Shown piece after piece: positions 26,926 to 34,900 of a DNA stretch of 44,113 nt (positions within the stretch are counted from its first letter, which is position 1; every line of letters starts with the position of its first letter). Both the position numbers and the translations under genes were made by a program. Source of the stretch: Streptomyces sp. T39 (GTDB taxonomy: Bacteria; Actinomycetota; Actinomycetes; Streptomycetales; Streptomycetaceae). The stretch is taken from the NCBI RefSeq assembly GCF_008042045.1, contig NZ_RDBP01000012.1:2965245-3009357 (forward strand), in the 5' to 3' direction. The notes beneath the pieces are model-generated. The model worked only from the letters and a program-made list of their open reading frames with translations, was not told the origin of the DNA and made no database searches.

Positions 26926-29210
26926 GCGGGGGGAACCTCCGTGGTGAGATGGTCCGACATGTGCCTGACGTTGGACGCCGCGTCCGAGAATCCGTCGTCA
27001 CGCCCCTTCGTGGCCCAGTCGGCGACCTGGTTCGCGTAGTCGTGCCCGTGAATCTCAGCTGCCTTGATCGCGGCCATCTGGCTCTGGTCGCCGCTCAACT
27101 CCTTCCCCTTCTCCCACAGGCCGCTCGCCTCTTGGCTCGCGGCTGTCAGCACGTCAGTCTCGGACTGCTGGAAGATGTGCTCAAGCACCATGCTGCTGAC
27201 GGTGCTTGCCGCACCGCCGGCGATGGCGCCACCGATGGGGGTGGCGATGTAGCTCACGCCGACACCGATTCCCGTACCGATCGCGCCGGACCAGGCGTTC
27301 TTCTGCTGGGCGACGGAATCGGAGAATTCCTTGGCTTCCTTGGCGGCGGGTCCCAGGACGGCTTCCTGCATGCCGATGGTGATCGTGCCGCTCACCTCGC
27401 CGGAACGGCGGGTGATCGCTTCGATGGTGTTCTCCGGCGACTGCGGGTACCGCTGGTCCTCCGGCAGGTTGGGGTTGAGGTGATAGTCCATGAGGTTGGA
27501 CATGTAAGCGTTCTGTCCGACCTCGATGGCGGCGTATCCGTCGGGGCTCTGCCCCACAGTGACCAGGAATGCCGAGAGGTCGCTGTGGGCGAGCTGGGCC
27601 TGCGTACCCGACACCGGGAAGAGCTTGTCCGTGTTGCCCTGACTGTCGTCGGAGATCCCCCGGTTGATGTCCGGCAGGTACTCGGACGCGATCTGCCCCA
27701 TGCTGTCGGACATGTGCGGGTGGTCGGTCAGGCGCTTGGGATCGTCGGCGACGGAGGCGACGATGTCTTCCATGAGCGCGGCCTGCGCGTCGTTGTGCGG
27801 GGCCAGGTCCGGCGTGGGCATCTCGCCGGCCGGGTGGCCCGTCGTCGCGGCTTCCAGAGCCATCGCGAGGTTATTGCGCCCCGCGATGCTCTCCTCGTGG
27901 TCCTTGTCGTAGTCGTGCGGCCAGTCCCGCTCCTCGAAGAAGTACTCGAAGTTGCTGAGTGCCCGCTTGTCGTCCTTGCCCTCGACCTTGAAGTCGTGGT
28001 CCTCGTCCTTGGTGACGAAGGTGTCGCCGAAGAACTCCGTGGAGGCGTCCGGACTGTTCGCGAGTGCCTTGAAGAAGCCGGTCATCGGATCCCAGCCGGA
28101 ATCCGTACCCGTGTGGTTCAGCTGCGGATCGACGCCCATCGGCTGCCACGCGACGTGGGCACCGTTGTGGGTCAGTTTCTTCTCGGCCTCGACCAGCTTG
28201 TTGCCGTAGTCGTTGAGGAACTTGTCGTCGTAGTCGCCCCACCGCATGAGGTTGCTCATGACCTGGCCGCCGAAGGGCATTCCGCCGTTCTTCTCCAGGG
28301 GCTTGTCCGCGTAGGCGACGACGTCACGCTTCCACGTCTCCATGGCCGCGGTGTCGCTCTGGCTGGCGGTAGCCAGAGTGAGACTCAGGTTCTTCTGCAG
28401 CTCGCCCATCTGATCGCGACGTTCATGCATCAGTTCCGGGTTGATCATCGGCCTGTTCAGCTCGGACCAGAAGTCGAGCGTGCCCTTGCCGGTGAGGGCG
28501 GTGGCGAAGCGTTCGGCGAAGAGATCGTCGTTGGCGTACTTCTTCAAGTCGGTGTTCAGCCGATCGAACTCTGCGACGGTGAGGTCCTCAGGGTCCTTCT
28601 TCGCGATCTTCGCCAGGTCCTCGGCGGCCCTGAGAGCATCCGCCGCGCTGTCCCGGTCCGTGTAACTGGCGTCCGAGAAGCCGAGCTTGCTCTGGTCGAC
28701 GAGCGCCTTCAGCACTTCGGCCGCCGAACTGTCGCTCTGGGTCGCCGCGTCGAGAATCTTCTGCACTTCACCCCGGAGTTCGGTCACATCCGACGCGGTG
28801 TGATCCGGGACGGTGGTCCCCTTGGCGGCCCGGTCCGGGTGGATGTTCATCGTCACGGTGAAACCGCCACCTGACGTAGAGGTGACGGTCAGGTTCTTCT
28901 TGAGGCCGCGGTCGATGGCCTCGATCAGCTTCGTGTGATGGCCCCTCAGTTCATCGCGGGTGTCCCTCAGGATGTTCCGAATGGACGTCGCCTGGGTGTG
29001 TGCGTCGGCGAACTCGCCTGCCGTTCGACCGATGAACTGTTTCGTGACCTTCTGGTTGTCGCCCGACCAGTTCGCCTTGTTGGCCTGACCCCGGAGCCCG
29101 TCGTCGGCGTCCTCCTTCAGGCTCGCCAGCTTGGCGATCAAGGTCGTCCAGTCGGTGACGGCTTCGTCGAGAAGTCCGAATTTCGCGAAGCGAAGGGTTT
29201 CCAGATCCAT
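26922..29210 (-). CDS. Large WXG-type T7SS candidate effector with glycine-zipper segment
   Basis: A 762-residue protein. Residues 1-120 are a helical head with a WSG turn (W48-G50, in KANWSGDNQKVTKQF). The middle is a long acidic, mostly helical region with no motif I recognise. Around residues 636-680 lies a hydrophobic Gly-rich segment (GTGIGVGVSYIATPIGGAIA continuing GGAAS), like a glycine zipper or hairpin insertion sequence. The C-terminus is charged. There is no signal peptide. It may belong to a Streptomyces family of about 700-residue proteins (possibly DUF6571). ATG 29210 is preferred because the conserved-looking head starts there and the upstream gene ends two bases before. Codon use looks less GC-biased than eccC. 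Confidence 0.6.
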   Translation of the reverse strand: MDLETLRFAKFGLLDEAVTDWTTLIAKLASLKEDADDGLRGQANKANWSGDNQKVTKQFIGRTAGEFADAHTQATSIRNILRDTRDELRGHHTKLIEAIDRGLKKNLTVTSTSGGGFTVTMNIHPDRAAKGTTVPDHTASDVTELRGEVQKILDAATQSDSSAAEVLKALVDQSKLGFSDASYTDRDSAADALRAAEDLAKIAKKDPEDLTVAEFDRLNTDLKKYANDDLFAERFATALTGKGTLDFWSELNRPMINPELMHERRDQMGELQKNLSLTLATASQSDTAAMETWKRDVVAYADKPLEKNGGMPFGGQVMSNLMRWGDYDDKFLNDYGNKLVEAEKKLTHNGAHVAWQPMGVDPQLNHTGTDSGWDPMTGFFKALANSPDASTEFFGDTFVTKDEDHDFKVEGKDDKRALSNFEYFFEERDWPHDYDKDHEESIAGRNNLAMALEAATTGHPAGEMPTPDLAPHNDAQAALMEDIVASVADDPKRLTDHPHMSDSMGQIASEYLPDINRGISDDSQGNTDKLFPVSGTQAQLAHSDLSAFLVTVGQSPDGYAAIEVGQNAYMSNLMDYHLNPNLPEDQRYPQSPENTIEAITRRSGEVSGTITIGMQEAVLGPAAKEAKEFSDSVAQQKNAWSGAIGTGIGVGVSYIATPIGGAIAGGAASTVSSMVLEHIFQQSETDVLTAASQEASGLWEKGKELSGDQSQMAAIKAAEIHGHDYANQVADWATKGRDDGFSDAASNVRHMSDHLTTEVPPA

Positions 29211-29212
29211 GG

Positions 29213-29710
29213 CTAGTCCTTGCCCTTCTCTTCCTTCTTCTCGCCGTAGATCTCGTTCTTCTTGCCCGGTTCCCCGACCCGCTCGTCGAAGCCACTGTCC
29301 AGCGTGGCGATGCTGCTCAGTTGCCCGGTGATGTAGTGCTCGTCGTCCTTGTGAATCTTCTTCGTCACTCGCATGTGGTTCGAAATGTGAGAGCACCCGT
29401 CACGCAGAGACCTGAGCTGTTCGTCCCAGCGCTTGGCCACATGTGCGAGTCCGCCACCCAGTTCGAACCCCTGCGCCTTGAGGTCCTCCGCGGCCTTGGA
29501 ACTGCTGGGGCCCGCCACACGCGCCTCGTCCCACAGACGGTTGAAGAGCTTGTACGCGTTGTTGCCGATCTTCGCGAGGTCGGACTGGGAGGCGGTGAGG
29601 TCCCCGTAGGTGCCGCCGCCTTCTTGTGCCGGTGCCTCGTTGAGCTGCATCTGCGCCGCCCCCTTGTCGGCCGCGGATGCCTTCAGCTGGTCCCATTCGT
29701 CCCAGGACAT
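29213..29710 (-). CDS. Small helical partner protein of the candidate effector
   Basis: A 165-residue soluble protein beginning MSWDEWDQLKASAADKGAAQ. It is helical, with QSDLAKIGNNAYKLFNRLWD and LAHVAKRWDEQLRSLRDGC suggesting a WXG100-like hairpin without a clear WxG. The Lys/Glu-rich tail ends GEKKEEKGKD. It lies two bases before the 762-residue gene. Small helical proteins encoded just before large LXG/WXG effectors commonly act as targeting partners in T7SS, so that role is likely but unproven here. Confidence 0.55.
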   Translation of the reverse strand: MSWDEWDQLKASAADKGAAQMQLNEAPAQEGGGTYGDLTASQSDLAKIGNNAYKLFNRLWDEARVAGPSSSKAAEDLKAQGFELGGGLAHVAKRWDEQLRSLRDGCSHISNHMRVTKKIHKDDEHYITGQLSSIATLDSGFDERVGEPGKKNEIYGEKKEEKGKD

Positions 29711-29780
29711 TCGCAGGGCTCCTTCCCCCGTACAACGATGGACGTGTCAATTCCGTTTCAACCTATGCGATGTGGCGTGA

Positions 29781-30425
29781 CTACCCGCAAGGGGAGTCGA
29801 CGACATCGGTGGTGACGCCGTACAGCAGGTTGCCGATCGCGGCGTCCCGTTCGGACTGCCCCGCCAGCGGGACGGCATGGACGGTCAGGCAGATCCCGTC
29901 GATCTCGTACCGCTCGGTGAACGGGCCTGCCGGATCCGCCTCGCTGCCGGGCTCCGGGGACGGTCCGCCCTCGCGGCTCGCCTCCGAGTCCCAGTCGCCC
30001 TCGTCCTCCTCCTCGTCCACCAGCACCGCGACCGGGTCGTCCCGCTCCGGGCCCTTCAGCCGCGGATCGATGAACGCGTCCCACGCCCCGTCGCCACCGG
30101 GCCACTTGTGCCGTCCCTGGCCGTCCTCGGTGTCGAGGTTCAGCGCCGCGTACTCCACGCGGTCCAGGATCTCCGCGTGGTCGGCGCCGGTCTCGAAGAC
30201 CCCCGCCAGGCGCAGGGCGCCGACCGCCTGCCACCCGAGGAACAGCCCGAGTCCCACGAGGATCACCCGCCGCCACAGGAACGACGCACGGGAGGGCTCG
30301 TGCGCCTCCGGGTCGTCGAGTTTCGGCGCCCGGTAGCGCCACCACAGCCTGCGCGGGTCGACGAACAGCCCGAAGGCCGTGAACGCCACCGCGAAGACTC
30401 CTGCGAACACCGCCGCCCCGATCAC
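29781..30425 (-). CDS. Membrane protein with DUF6199-like N-terminus
   Basis: A 214-residue protein with two membrane helices (about 2-21 and 51-70). Between them is FVDPRRLWWRYRAPKLDDPE, a pattern I associate with DUF6199-type Streptomyces membrane proteins. The rest (about 75-214) is outside and acidic, with a DEEEDEGDWDSE run and a small domain near GPFTERYEIDGICLTVHAVP. The start is GTG 30425, overlapping the stop of the 48-codon EccC-tail-like ORF (GTGA). Its first 14 bases are identical to the start of the hydrolase gene overlapping eccC. Function unknown; an accessory T7SS membrane part is possible. Confidence 0.6.
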   Translation of the reverse strand: MIGAAVFAGVFAVAFTAFGLFVDPRRLWWRYRAPKLDDPEAHEPSRASFLWRRVILVGLGLFLGWQAVGALRLAGVFETGADHAEILDRVEYAALNLDTEDGQGRHKWPGGDGAWDAFIDPRLKGPERDDPVAVLVDEEEDEGDWDSEASREGGPSPEPGSEADPAGPFTERYEIDGICLTVHAVPLAGQSERDAAIGNLLYGVTTDVVDSPCG

Positions 30426-30505
30426 GACGCGTACTCCGTCTGCACCGACCCCGTCTGCGTCGGCGGATTGCCCCGCCGGCGCGGGATGATGCCGCGGCCG
30501 GGCAG
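30412..30505 (-). repeat. Diverged copy of the eccC 3' end
   Basis: This stretch matches 31863-31957, the end of eccC plus the first bases of the next gene. About 59 of 69 ungapped positions agree, followed by a 3-base gap and another 16 identical bases. The reading frame is kept in both copies. Confidence 0.85.
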
Positions 30506-30568
30506 TGTGGGGCCCTGCCCGGCCGCGGCATCATCGGGCAGGGAGAGATTCTCGGCTCTCAGGTTCAT
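30422..30568 (-). CDS. 48-residue ORF with EccC-tail-like C-terminus
   Basis: A short frame from ATG 30568 (GGAG a few bases before) to a TGA that overlaps the next gene's GTG start. The N-terminal half begins MNLRAENLSLPDDAAAGQGP. The C-terminal half (PGRGIIPRRRGNPPTQTGSV ending QTEYAS) aligns with the last residues of EccC (PGRGIFISRQRGNPLVQTGL ending VPTDYAS). It may be a real small protein mimicking the EccC tail or a leftover of a duplicated eccC. The ribosome site, intact frame and GTGA coupling favour translation. A 21-bp inverted repeat lies inside it. Confidence 0.5.
   Translation of the reverse strand: MNLRAENLSLPDDAAAGQGPTLPGRGIIPRRRGNPPTQTGSVQTEYAS
30485..30535 (-). repeat. 21-bp perfect inverted repeat inside the small ORF
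   Basis: Arms 30485-30505 and 30515-30535 are exact reverse complements around a 9-base loop. One arm belongs to the EccC-tail copy; the other is its inverted duplicate. It could act as a terminator or a translation-blocking hairpin after the lipoprotein gene. Confidence 0.75.
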
Positions 30569-30596
30569 CGCAATCTCCACCACTTTCCTTCAGGTG

Positions 30597-31208
30597 TCAT
30601 CCGCCGCTGGCGGAGGGCGAGGGCGCCGGGGTGTTCGCGGACCAGAAGGGGGACTCGATGTAGGGCAGTCCCTCGGCCTCCGGGGAACCGGGAGTGGGGG
30701 TCGGCCGGGGAGGCACCGTGACCTCGGATTCCGTCACGCAGGGCGAAGCGACGTTGAAGAAGGCCTGCCCCGCGTGTCCGATCTTGGCCGTGAGCTGGAA
30801 GCCCTCCGGGGTGCGCGCGAAGATGGCCGGCCTCTCCTTGTGCGGTCGCACTGCGGTGATTTCGTACCCTTCCTTCTTCCAGTAGCGCTCGATCACGCCC
30901 ATGAAGCTGCCACGCCGCTCGGCGGAGATCACCGTCACGATGTACCGGCCGCGCTTGACCTGTCCGGTTCCTGTCGCGTCGTTCTTGAAGTCGGTGCAGA
31001 TCGGGTTGCTGGACGGTCCCTGTCGTGCTTCGACACTGGGTGAGACGGAGGCGATCGTGCTGTCCAGGAGCTTCTCCGCCAGGTCTCCGGCCTGCTGCAT
31101 GTTCGCTTTCAGAATCTCTTCCTCGGGTCCGGAGCCGTTGCCGACATGACCGCAGCCGGACATCGTCGACACGGCGAGTGCCACGAAAAGAACGCGATGC
31201 TGCTTCAT
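30597..31208 (-). CDS. Lipoprotein downstream of the truncated hydrolase
   Basis: A 203-residue putative lipoprotein starting MKQHRVLFVALAVSTMSGC. The lipobox MSGC is slightly unusual at -3 but the signal peptide is clear. The mature part has NPICTDFKNDATGTG and NVASPCVTESEV, two cysteines that may pair, a central alpha/beta-looking region, and a Pro/Ser-rich end (NTPAPSPSASGG). ATG 31208 overlaps the hydrolase stop (ATGA). Like the lipoprotein at 26314-26925, it follows a T7SS-associated gene with stop-start coupling, suggesting a similar partner role. Base composition looks milder than in eccC. Confidence 0.6.
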   Translation of the reverse strand: MKQHRVLFVALAVSTMSGCGHVGNGSGPEEEILKANMQQAGDLAEKLLDSTIASVSPSVEARQGPSSNPICTDFKNDATGTGQVKRGRYIVTVISAERRGSFMGVIERYWKKEGYEITAVRPHKERPAIFARTPEGFQLTAKIGHAGQAFFNVASPCVTESEVTVPPRPTPTPGSPEAEGLPYIESPFWSANTPAPSPSASGG

Positions 31209-31876
31209 CGGTGTTTCTCCGGAACGCCGAACCAGATGTCGTCGTCGCCCTGATCGGCGATGTCTCCGAAAATGTAGGAACCGAGAGGTCCGCCCCCGAA
31301 GAAGCCGGCCGTGCCCGCGACGGCCTCGTTCTTGGACGGCAGCATGGTGACCGGGTCGTTGCCCGCGGCGCCCACGTACACGTGGTCCTTCCCGACGCCG
31401 AGGCCTTCCGCCCGGTCGACGCCGACACCGGGGCTGCCCAGCAGCACGATGTCGTCCGCCCCCGGTATGCCGCCGCTCTCCTGCGTGGCGGCCCCTGCTA
31501 CTCGCGAGCCGTAGGAATGCCCGACCGCCGTCAGGTGCGGATCCCCGTGGTCGTCGGTCGCCGCGAGACCGCTCATGAACGAGTGGTGAGCCGGAGCGCC
31601 CTTCTCGGCTCGGTCGGCGGACATGACGTCGGCGTTCGCGAGCAGGTTGGCCGCGTCCACCCCACCCAGTTGCGGCGGATCGTAGCCGAGCCACACGATG
31701 GCGGCCCTGGAGGGATCGTTGTCGCGTGACAGCGCGGCCGTGTCGTGCGCTCCCTTGACATCGTTCCTCGCGAAGTCCGCGTCCAGGGATGTACCGAGAC
31801 CAGGCACGTAGGCCGCGACGTTCCTCGACGCATCCGGTTCCCGATGTCCCGAGGCCCGGTCGGCCGCCCCGATCAC
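31205..31876 (-). CDS. Truncated alpha/beta-hydrolase (DUF1023-like) fused in register to the eccC end
   Basis: A 223-residue protein starting at GTG 31876, overlapping the eccC stop (GTGA). From NVAAYVPGLGTSL onward it matches the hydrolase core of DUF1023-type T7SS-associated proteins: AAIVWLGYDPPQL, nucleophile elbow HLTAVGHSYGSRVAGAA (Ser121), IVLLGSPGVGVD and GNDPV (probable Asp174). The family normally has a helical WXG-like N-terminal half, missing here. It also normally continues after a DDDIWFG-like segment to the catalytic His; here the frame stops six residues later (VPEKHR). I infer truncation at both ends, so it may be inactive or need a partner. Confidence 0.6.
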   Translation of the reverse strand: MIGAADRASGHREPDASRNVAAYVPGLGTSLDADFARNDVKGAHDTAALSRDNDPSRAAIVWLGYDPPQLGGVDAANLLANADVMSADRAEKGAPAHHSFMSGLAATDDHGDPHLTAVGHSYGSRVAGAATQESGGIPGADDIVLLGSPGVGVDRAEGLGVGKDHVYVGAAGNDPVTMLPSKNEAVAGTAGFFGGGPLGSYIFGDIADQGDDDIWFGVPEKHR

Positions 31877-31957
31877 GACGCGTAGTCCGTCGGCACCAGT
31901 CCCGTCTGCACCAGCGGGTTGCCCCGCTGGCGGGAGATGAAGATGCCGCGGCCGGGC
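31863..31957 (-). repeat. Native 3' end of eccC, parent copy of the repeat at 30412-30505
   Basis: Same orientation as the copy 1,451 bases away. The two copies bracket exactly the hydrolase and lipoprotein genes, so that block looks like an insertion at the eccC stop codon. Confidence 0.8.
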
Positions 31958-34900
31958 GGCATCGGGCGCATCCGCACGCCGCCGAGCACATCGCCCTCCG
32001 TCGGGTCGCCCGACAGCAGCACGCCCTGGGCGCCCAGCTCCATCATCCGCTGCATGAACGCCTCGTAGCCGGCCCGGGACGCGCCCGCCGAGCTGCGGGC
32101 GATGACGAAGCGCACGCCCACGTCCCGGGCGAACGGCAGCATCTCCGTCAGCTTCGCCAGCGGGTTGCCGCTCGACGTGGACACCAGGTCGTAGTCGTCG
32201 ACGACCACGTACACGTCCGGACCCTGCCACCAGCTCCGGTCCCGCAGCTGCTGGGCCGTGACCTCGGCGGACGGCGCGCGCCGCTGCATCAGCTCCGCGA
32301 GCGCGTCCACGTGGTGGTCCATGTTGTTCGACATCGGCACGTACTCGGCGAGGTGCGAGGCCGGGGTGACGTCGAGCAGGGCGCGCCGGTTGTCGATCAC
32401 GAAGAACTTCGCGGAGTTGCCGTCGTACCGCTCCGTGATCTGCTTGATCAGCAGCCGCAGCAGGTTCGACTTGCCGGACTCGCTCTCGCCGAACACCAGG
32501 AAGAACGGGTCGCGCTCGAAGTCGACGAAGACCGGCTCCAGGTTGTTCTCGTCGATCGCGAACGCCACCCCGCGCCGGGGCTCGGCGAAGCCCGCGGGGA
32601 GTTGCTGCGCCGGGAACTCGCGCGGCAGCAGGCGCACCTTCGGCGCCGTCGGCCCCGTCCAGTGGCGGCTGATCTCCTGCACCATCGCCGCGGTGGCCTC
32701 GGCGAGGTCGCTGTCCGACTGGATGCTGTCGATACGCGGCACGGACGCCATGAAGTGCAGCTTCTCGGGGACCAGACCGCGGCCGGGCACCCCCTGCGGC
32801 ACGTTGACGGCGAGCTTGCGGTCTACCTCGGAGTCCATGGTGTCGCCGAGCCGCAGTTCCAGGCGGTTCAGCAGCTGGTCCTTGATGTTGGACCGCACGT
32901 CCATCGACCGCGAGGCGGTGAGGACGACGTGGATGCCGTAGCCGAGCCCGCGCACCGCCATGTCGACCACGGCGGACTCCAGCCCCTCGTAGTCGTTGCG
33001 GAAGTTGCCCCAGCCGTCGATGACGAGGAAGACGTCGCCCCACGGCTGGTCGGTCACCGAGATCTCGCCCCGGGTGCGCAGCCTGCGGTAGGTGTTGATG
33101 GAGTCGATGCCCGCGCTGCGGAAGTACTCCTCGCGGCGGGACAGGATCCCGTACACCTCGGCGACGGTGCGCCGCACCCGCTCGGGGTCCAGGCGGGAGG
33201 CGATCCCGCCGACGTGCGGCAGGCCCGCGATCGAGGACATGCCGCCGCCGCCGAAGTCCAGTCCGTAGAACTGCACCTCCTGCGGGGTGTGGGTGAGCGC
33301 GAAGGCGGAGATGAGCGTCCGCAGCAGGGTCGACTTGCCGGACTGCGGACCGCCGATGATCTGCAGATGGCCCGCCGCTCCGGAGAAGTCCCGGTACAGC
33401 ACGTCACGGCGCTGCTCGAACGGCTTGTCGACGACGCCCAGCGGGACGACCAGCTTGCCCGCGCCCTCGAACCCGGGCTGGGTGAGCCCGCGCCCCTCCA
33501 CCCCGGCGAGGCCCGGCAGGATCTCGTCCAGCGGCGGCGGGTTGTCCAGCGGCGGCAGCCACACCTGGTGGGCCTCCGCGCCCCGGCCCTCCAGCCGGCG
33601 GACGATCACGTCCAGGACGGAGTCGGCGAGCGCGTCGTCCTCCGGGGCCCGCGCGTCCGGCACGCGGGGCTGCGCGGCGGGCTCGATGTAGCGGACCGGG
33701 ACGGGCGCCGCGGTGAACGCGACGGGCCGCCGGTCGACGGGCAGCGGGCCGCCGGGGACGGCGGCGTGCTGGTTGGTGCGGTAGACACCCGAGACGTACG
33801 CGGCCTTGAAGCGCACCATCTCGTCGGTGCCGTACTTCAGGAAGCCCGAACCGGGGACGTTGGGAAGGGTGTACGCGTCCGGCACACCGATCGCCGCGCG
33901 GGACTCGGCGGCCGAGAAGGTCCGCAGGCCGATCCGGTACGACAGGTACGTCTCCAGGCCGCGCAGCCGCCCCTCCTCCAGCCGCTGCGAGGCGAGCAGC
34001 AGATGCACGCCGAGCGAACGGCCGATACGGCCGATCTGCACGAACATCTCGATGAAGTCCGGCATTGCGGTGAGCAGTTCGCTGAACTCGTCGATCACCA
34101 GGACCAGCGAGGGGATCGGCTGGAGCGGAGCGCCCGCGGCGCGGGCCTTCTCGTAGTCGTGGATGTTCGCGTAGTTGCCCGCGTCGCGGAGCATCTCCTG
34201 GCGGCGGTTGAGCTCGCCGCGGATGGAGTCGCCCATGCGGTCGACGAGGGTGAGGTCGTCGGCGAGGTTGGTGATGACGGCGGCCACGTGCGGCATCTGC
34301 GACATGCCGGCGAAGGTGGCGCCGCCCTTGAAGTCGGCGAGGACGAAGTTCAGCGTCTCCGACGAGTGGGTCACGGCCAGGCCGAGCACGAGGGTGCGCA
34401 GCAGCTCCGACTTCCCGGAACCCGTGGCGCCGACGCACAGGCCGTGCGGGCCCATGCCCTCCTGTGCGGCCTCCTTGAGGTCGAGCATGACGGGGCTGCC
34501 GTCCTCGCCGACGCCGATCGGGACGCGCAGCCGCTCGGACTGCGAGCGCGGCCGCCAGGTGCGGGCCACGTCGACCGACGCGGCGTCGCCGAGGTTCAGC
34601 AGGTCGGTGAAGTCGAGGTTGGCGAGCAGCGGCTCGTCGTCGTCCCCGCCGCTTCCGATGCGCAGCGGCGCGAGCTGTCGGGCGAGGGCCTCGGCCGCCT
34701 CCAGCCCCAGACGGTCGGGGGAACCGTCGTAGACGAGGCCGTGCCCGGACTCCAGCTGCAGCGAGTCGGGGTGCACGGTCACCGAGAGACCGCCGCGCGG
34801 GCCGGTGTGCTCGCCGGGCACCACCTCGATGATGGTCACGCCCTGAAGGCCTTCGGGGGCGGCGAGCGCGGACGCGGGGGGCACCGACTGCCCGTCCAGC

